From NCBI GenBank assembly GCA_012841485.1, contig DUUU01000484.1, positions 1 through 18,835 of the forward strand: DNA of 18,835 bases. Direction: 5' to 3'. Positions 15,369 through 18,835 of this stretch are shown piece by piece (the first letter of the stretch is position 1; every line of letters begins with the position of its first letter). This DNA comes from Armatimonadota bacterium. Lineage in GTDB: Bacteria; Armatimonadota; JAAZEB01. The position numbers were made by a program, and so were the translations under genes. Under the pieces are notes generated by a model that saw only the letters and a program-made list of their open reading frames with translations, was not told where the DNA came from and searched no databases.

Positions 15369-17957
15369 CTAGGACCAGGCGATCAACCCTAGCTCGAAGG
15401 GGTTGGCCAGATCCGGATGGCTCGGCACGACGCGCACGGCAAAGCCATGGTGGCCGCTGGAGCGGCACGGAATGGCACCGGCAAACTCGAACACCCCGGA
15501 TCCGGTCGTTTCCCCGGTGTACTCCATCCGGATCGCCTCGGGATCGGAGATCTCCATGTGCTCGTTCACCCGGCCCTGATAGAGCTCCACGCACACATCC
15601 TCGGCGGCAAGCCGGCCGAGGTGAACCTTCGCCTTCACCTTCAGATCGCGCCCGACGGGAAGCTGCTCGCCGTCTGGCGCCGCAATGTCGAGGACGCGCA
15701 CATCACTCCAGGCGGCACGCACGCGGTCCTTCCAGGCGGCAAGCCTCTTCGCGCGGGCGAAACCATCGTCCGCCAGGCTCGTCGCGCGCCGGGCGGCCGG
15801 GAAGTAGAGCTCCGTGGCGTACTCGCTCACCATGCGGTGAGTGTTGAAGACCGGAGCGATCTGGCTGATGCTGGCCTTCATCCGGCTGATCCACCCCCGT
15901 GGCAGGTTGTCTGGGCCGCGCTCATAGAAGAGCGGCACGATCTCCTTCTCCAGGATGTTGTAGAGCGCGCGCGCTTCCACCTCATCCTGGTAGCGGTCGT
16001 CGCTATACTCCTCGCCACGTCCGATGGCCCATCCCACCTCGGTGCTGAGATCATAGGCCTCGCACCACCACCCATCCAGCGTCGAGCAGTTGAGGACCCC
16101 ATTCGCGGCCGCCTTCATGCCGCTGGTGCCGCTCGCCTCGCGCGGGCGCAGCGGCGTGTTCAGCCAGACATCACACCCCGAGATGAGGTAGCGGGCCACG
16201 ATAATGTCGTAGTCCTCCAGGAAGACCATGTACGGCCGGAAGTGGGGCTCCTGGATATGGTGAACCAACTCGCGAATCAGGTCCTTGCCCGGATGATCAT
16301 CCGGGTGAGCCTTACCGGCAAAGAGGAACTGCACCGGGCGCTCGCGATCGCTCACCATGCGCGCCAGGCGCTCGCAGTCGCGGAAGAGAAGCGACGCGCG
16401 TTTATAGGTGGCGAAACGGCGGGCAAACCCGATGGTGAGCGCCTCCGGGTGGAGCGCCTCCGCGGCGGCCGCGATCTCCTGCTGGGAGGCGCCGCGCTGG
16501 ATCAGCTGCTGGCGCAGCCGGCTCCGCGCGAACGCCACCAGGCGCTCGCGCCGGCGCTCGTGCGTGCGCCACAGCTCCTCCGCCGGGATATCCTGAACCT
16601 CCGCCCAGATGCGCTCGTCGCCTGGGTTTTCCCGCCAACCCGGGCCAAGGTAGCGATCGTAGAGACTGGCCAGATCGCGCGACACCCACGACTGGAGGTG
16701 CACGCCGTTCGTCACCGAGGTGATGGGCGCATCATCGGCGGGGATCCCGGGCCACATGCCGGCCCACATCTTCCGAGATACCTGGCCGTGCAGTTTGCTC
16801 ACGCCATTGGCGGCCGAGGAGAGACGGAGGGCGAGAACGGCCATACAGAAGGCCTCGCCCTCATCCGCCGGGTTCACGCGGCCCAGCCCCATGAACTCCC
16901 GACGAGTGAGGCCCAGCTGCTCGTAGTCATGCTCGAAGTAGCTATGGACCATGTCCGGCGGGAAGCGATCGATGCCCGCGGGCACAGGCGTATGCGTGGT
17001 AAAGACGTGCCCGGCGGCGGCCACCTCGCGCGCCTCGTTGAAGGAGAGCCCGTGCTCGTGGCGCAAGAGGCGGATCCGCTCCAGGCCCAGGAACGCGGCG
17101 TGGCCCTCGTTCATGTGGCAGACGACAGGCGTCAGGCCAAGAGCGCGGAGCGCCTGCATCCCCCCGATCCCAAGCAGGATCTCCTGCCGGATGCGCACAT
17201 CCGTCCCGCCCCCGTAGAGACGGTCGGTGACATCCTGATCCTCGCGCGAGTTCTCCGGCAGGTTCGTGTCTAGCAGGAAGAGAGGCACGCGCCCTACCTG
17301 CACGCGCCACACCTGCGCCTTGACCAATCGGCCAGGAAAGACCACGGAGATGGTGATGGGGGCTCCATCCTTGCCCCGCGCGAGGGAAATCGGCATGTTG
17401 TAGAAGTCATTGTGAGGATAGCGCTCGTTCTGCCAGCCATCGAGATTGAGGTATTGCCGGAAATAGCCCTCCTGGTAGAGCAAACCAACGCCCACGAGTG
17501 GAAGGCCCAGATCGCTCGCCGATTTGAGATGGTCCCCGGAGAGCATCCCCAGACCACCCGAGTAGTTGGGCAGACACTCGCTGATCCCAAACTCCATGGA
17601 AAAGTAGGCCACGCAGTGGGGGAACTGGCAGCCGGTCGCGCCGGGCGCCGTGCCGCTGATCGTCTCATACCAGGTATCGCCCGCCTTCAGGTAGTGATCC
17701 AGGCGACAGAGGACCCGGTTCATATGCGCCAAGAAACCATGATCGGCGGCGGCGGTCTCCAGGCGCTCCTGTGAGATGCTCCCGAGCATCTTCACCACAT
17801 CATGGCCCGTGCTCTCCCAGAGGTCCTCATCCAGCCGGCGGAAGAGATCCACGGCTTCGTGGTCCCAGGACCACCATAGGTTATAGGCGAGATCCCTCAA
17901 GCGTGAAAGACCTGCGGGCAGGGACGGCACCACGGTAAAGGTACGTATTGGGCGCAT
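15369..17957 (-). CDS. glgP: Alpha-glucan (glycogen) phosphorylase
   Basis: This 862-residue enzyme removes terminal glucose from alpha-1,4-glucan with phosphate, yielding glucose-1-phosphate. It belongs to the bacterial class with an N-terminal DUF3417-type domain (NLWWSWDHEAVDLFRRLDED near residues 26-45), not the shorter MalP class. YFSMEFGISECLPNYSGGLG and DHLKSASDLGLPLVGVGLLY give the phosphorylase N-lobe; EASGTSGMKAAANG carries the lysine expected to bind pyridoxal phosphate. A C-terminal beta-rich region follows the catalytic part (last ~110 residues). ATG at 17957 has GGAAGGA 7 nt upstream; a TTG at 18005 would add 16 non-conserved residues. It is 110 nt downstream of the PHP gene on the same strand, possibly co-transcribed. 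Confidence 0.96.
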   Translation of the reverse strand: MRPIRTFTVVPSLPAGLSRLRDLAYNLWWSWDHEAVDLFRRLDEDLWESTGHDVVKMLGSISQERLETAAADHGFLAHMNRVLCRLDHYLKAGDTWYETISGTAPGATGCQFPHCVAYFSMEFGISECLPNYSGGLGMLSGDHLKSASDLGLPLVGVGLLYQEGYFRQYLNLDGWQNERYPHNDFYNMPISLARGKDGAPITISVVFPGRLVKAQVWRVQVGRVPLFLLDTNLPENSREDQDVTDRLYGGGTDVRIRQEILLGIGGMQALRALGLTPVVCHMNEGHAAFLGLERIRLLRHEHGLSFNEAREVAAAGHVFTTHTPVPAGIDRFPPDMVHSYFEHDYEQLGLTRREFMGLGRVNPADEGEAFCMAVLALRLSSAANGVSKLHGQVSRKMWAGMWPGIPADDAPITSVTNGVHLQSWVSRDLASLYDRYLGPGWRENPGDERIWAEVQDIPAEELWRTHERRRERLVAFARSRLRQQLIQRGASQQEIAAAAEALHPEALTIGFARRFATYKRASLLFRDCERLARMVSDRERPVQFLFAGKAHPDDHPGKDLIRELVHHIQEPHFRPYMVFLEDYDIIVARYLISGCDVWLNTPLRPREASGTSGMKAAANGVLNCSTLDGWWCEAYDLSTEVGWAIGRGEEYSDDRYQDEVEARALYNILEKEIVPLFYERGPDNLPRGWISRMKASISQIAPVFNTHRMVSEYATELYFPAARRATSLADDGFARAKRLAAWKDRVRAAWSDVRVLDIAAPDGEQLPVGRDLKVKAKVHLGRLAAEDVCVELYQGRVNEHMEISDPEAIRMEYTGETTGSGVFEFAGAIPCRSSGHHGFAVRVVPSHPDLANPFELGLIAWS

Positions 17958-18067
17958 GTGCTCATCCTTCCTGGCTGAGTCGATCGGTGGAACGACCGGC
18001 GACAAGAACTGCGCGGGGTTCGTCGCCGGGGCGGATCCAAAACGATCTTACCCAGATCCGCGCGAAA
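17958..18067 (-). other. Spacer between PHP gene and glgP with two hairpins
   Basis: On the minus strand, GCGGATC/GATCCGC (18031-18061, 17-nt loop containing TTTT) is followed by CCGGCGAC/GTCGCCGG with an inner GAAC/GTTC stem (17996-18029). They could terminate the PHP transcript or form a glgP leader. I see no clear -35/-10 pair. Confidence 0.5.
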
Positions 18068-18835
18068 CTATAGCACGTCAGGAAGGGGGCACACCTCACG
18101 CTGCCGACCGGGCCGGAAGCGAACGTACTCCTCGTAGCCTGCCGACCGCGCCAGGGCCACCGCGGCATCGAAGCCAGCAGCCACCTGGCTGGCCTGGTGC
18201 GCATCGCTCCCAAAGGCGACCGGCACGCCGTGGGCCCTCGCCGCGCGCAGGAGCATCAACCCGGGGTAGATCTCCGCGCACGGCTTGCGCAGCCCCGCGG
18301 TGTTCAGCTCGATTGCCACGCCGCTCGCCGCGGCGGCGCTCAGAAACGCCTCATACCACGGGCCCGGATCTCGCCGGGGCAAGAAGCCAAACTTCTTCAC
18401 CAGATCCGCGTGACCGATGAGATCGAACAGGCCGCTGCTGGCCGCCTCGGTCAGCCGTGCGAAGTAGGCTTCCCAGATGGCGTCCGGATCGCTGCGCTCC
18501 CACCGGGGGATCTCGTCGTCCGAATCGATCCCAAAATCGCCCACGTAGTGGACGCTGCCCAACCGGAGGTCCCAGGGGTACATGCGCGAGAGCTCCTCGA
18601 TCACAGGCTCGACGCCCGGCCAGTAGTCAAACTCAAGGGCGACGAGTACCTCGACCTGGGGACAGGCCGCGCGTGCCCGCTCCACCTCCGCGATGTAGTT
18701 CGGGAGGTCCTGCCACGCCATGTGCCAGGTGGTCTGTCGGCCCGGGGGCGCATCCTCCGGGCGCGCGAGACCCGGGGGCGGGCTCTGGAGCGCCATATGG
18801 TCGGTACACGCGATGGCCGGCAGGCCCAGCTCGGC
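18068..18835 (-). CDS. hisJ: PHP-domain phosphatase, histidinol-phosphatase HisJ family (partial, N-terminus outside window)
   Basis: The frame is open to the right edge, so 255 codons of the C-terminal part are present and the N-terminus is missing. Metal-binding landmarks of the PHP family occur in order: ACTDH just inside the edge, VALEFDY, GSVHYV, LIGHADLVKKFG, ELNTAGLRKP and GSDAH. The NTAGLRKP and EIYPG signatures point to the HisJ branch, which dephosphorylates histidinol phosphate in histidine synthesis; other phosphoesters are possible substrates. The ATG at 18796 is internal, since conserved PHP sequence continues upstream of it. No other his gene is visible. The stop lies 110 nt before glgP. 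Confidence 0.85.
   Translation of the reverse strand, partial: AELGLPAIACTDHMALQSPPPGLARPEDAPPGRQTTWHMAWQDLPNYIAEVERARAACPQVEVLVALEFDYWPGVEPVIEELSRMYPWDLRLGSVHYVGDFGIDSDDEIPRWERSDPDAIWEAYFARLTEAASSGLFDLIGHADLVKKFGFLPRRDPGPWYEAFLSAAAASGVAIELNTAGLRKPCAEIYPGLMLLRAARAHGVPVAFGSDAHQASQVAAGFDAAVALARSAGYEEYVRFRPGRQREVCPLPDVL

Noticed and set aside
15417..17273. 618-codon plus-strand open frame
   Set aside because: It is antisense to glgP, which matches its family over its full length.
17958..18005. Upstream TTG start that would lengthen glgP by 16 residues
   Set aside because: ATG at 17957 has GGAAGGA at ideal spacing and fits the family start.

Overview
The window is GC-rich, densely coded bacterial chromosome with no mobile elements, CRISPR arrays, tRNAs or rRNAs that I can see. 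Most genes lie on the minus strand; only alaS and a BNR/Asp-box protein are on the plus strand. The gene order pgpH-ybeY-dgkA resembles the Gram-positive phoH-pgpH-ybeY-dgkA-era neighbourhood. The DgkA-PAP2 fusion, the four-cysteine insert in AlaRS, the DUF3417-type glucan phosphorylase and a very large exported beta-sandwich protein together suggest a deep-branching high-GC lineage such as Armatimonadota, or a Chloroflexota-like group. That placement is an inference of low confidence.

Layout: (1) 1-4911, minus strand: the first 1637 codons of a secreted multidomain protein made of LamG-like sandwiches followed by a tandemly repeated three-part module; its C-terminus lies beyond the left edge. 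(2) 4912-5407: a non-coding gap with palindromes and dispersed-repeat-like sequence. (3) 5408-10382, minus strand: an operon reading pgpH, ybeY, dgkA fused to a degenerate PAP2 domain, and a CNNM/CBS (CorC/HlyC-type) membrane protein, with overlapping or nearly abutting genes. (4) 10383-10750: a structured non-coding gap. (5) 10751-10945: rpsU on the minus strand, divergent from alaS (11164-13812, plus strand); the two are driven by mirror-image sigma70-type promoters. (6) 13813-14107: a hairpin-rich gap, then a four-Asp-box protein on the plus strand. (7) A strong 16-bp hairpin between convergent genes, then glgP and a 5'-truncated HisJ-family PHP phosphatase on the minus strand.

Working together: the pgpH operon plausibly joins c-di-AMP breakdown, rRNA maturation, lipid or undecaprenol phosphorylation and divalent-cation homeostasis. 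rpsU and alaS both serve translation. glgP releases glucose-1-phosphate from storage glucan. The exported protein probably binds polysaccharide or mediates surface contact, but its role is not known.

I found no clear new defence or mobile system. The most unusual items are the mirror-image rpsU/alaS promoters, the DgkA fusion to a PAP2 domain lacking its catalytic histidine, the 101-nt pgpH/ybeY overlap, the repeated architecture of the giant exported protein, and a repeat shared by two distant intergenic gaps.
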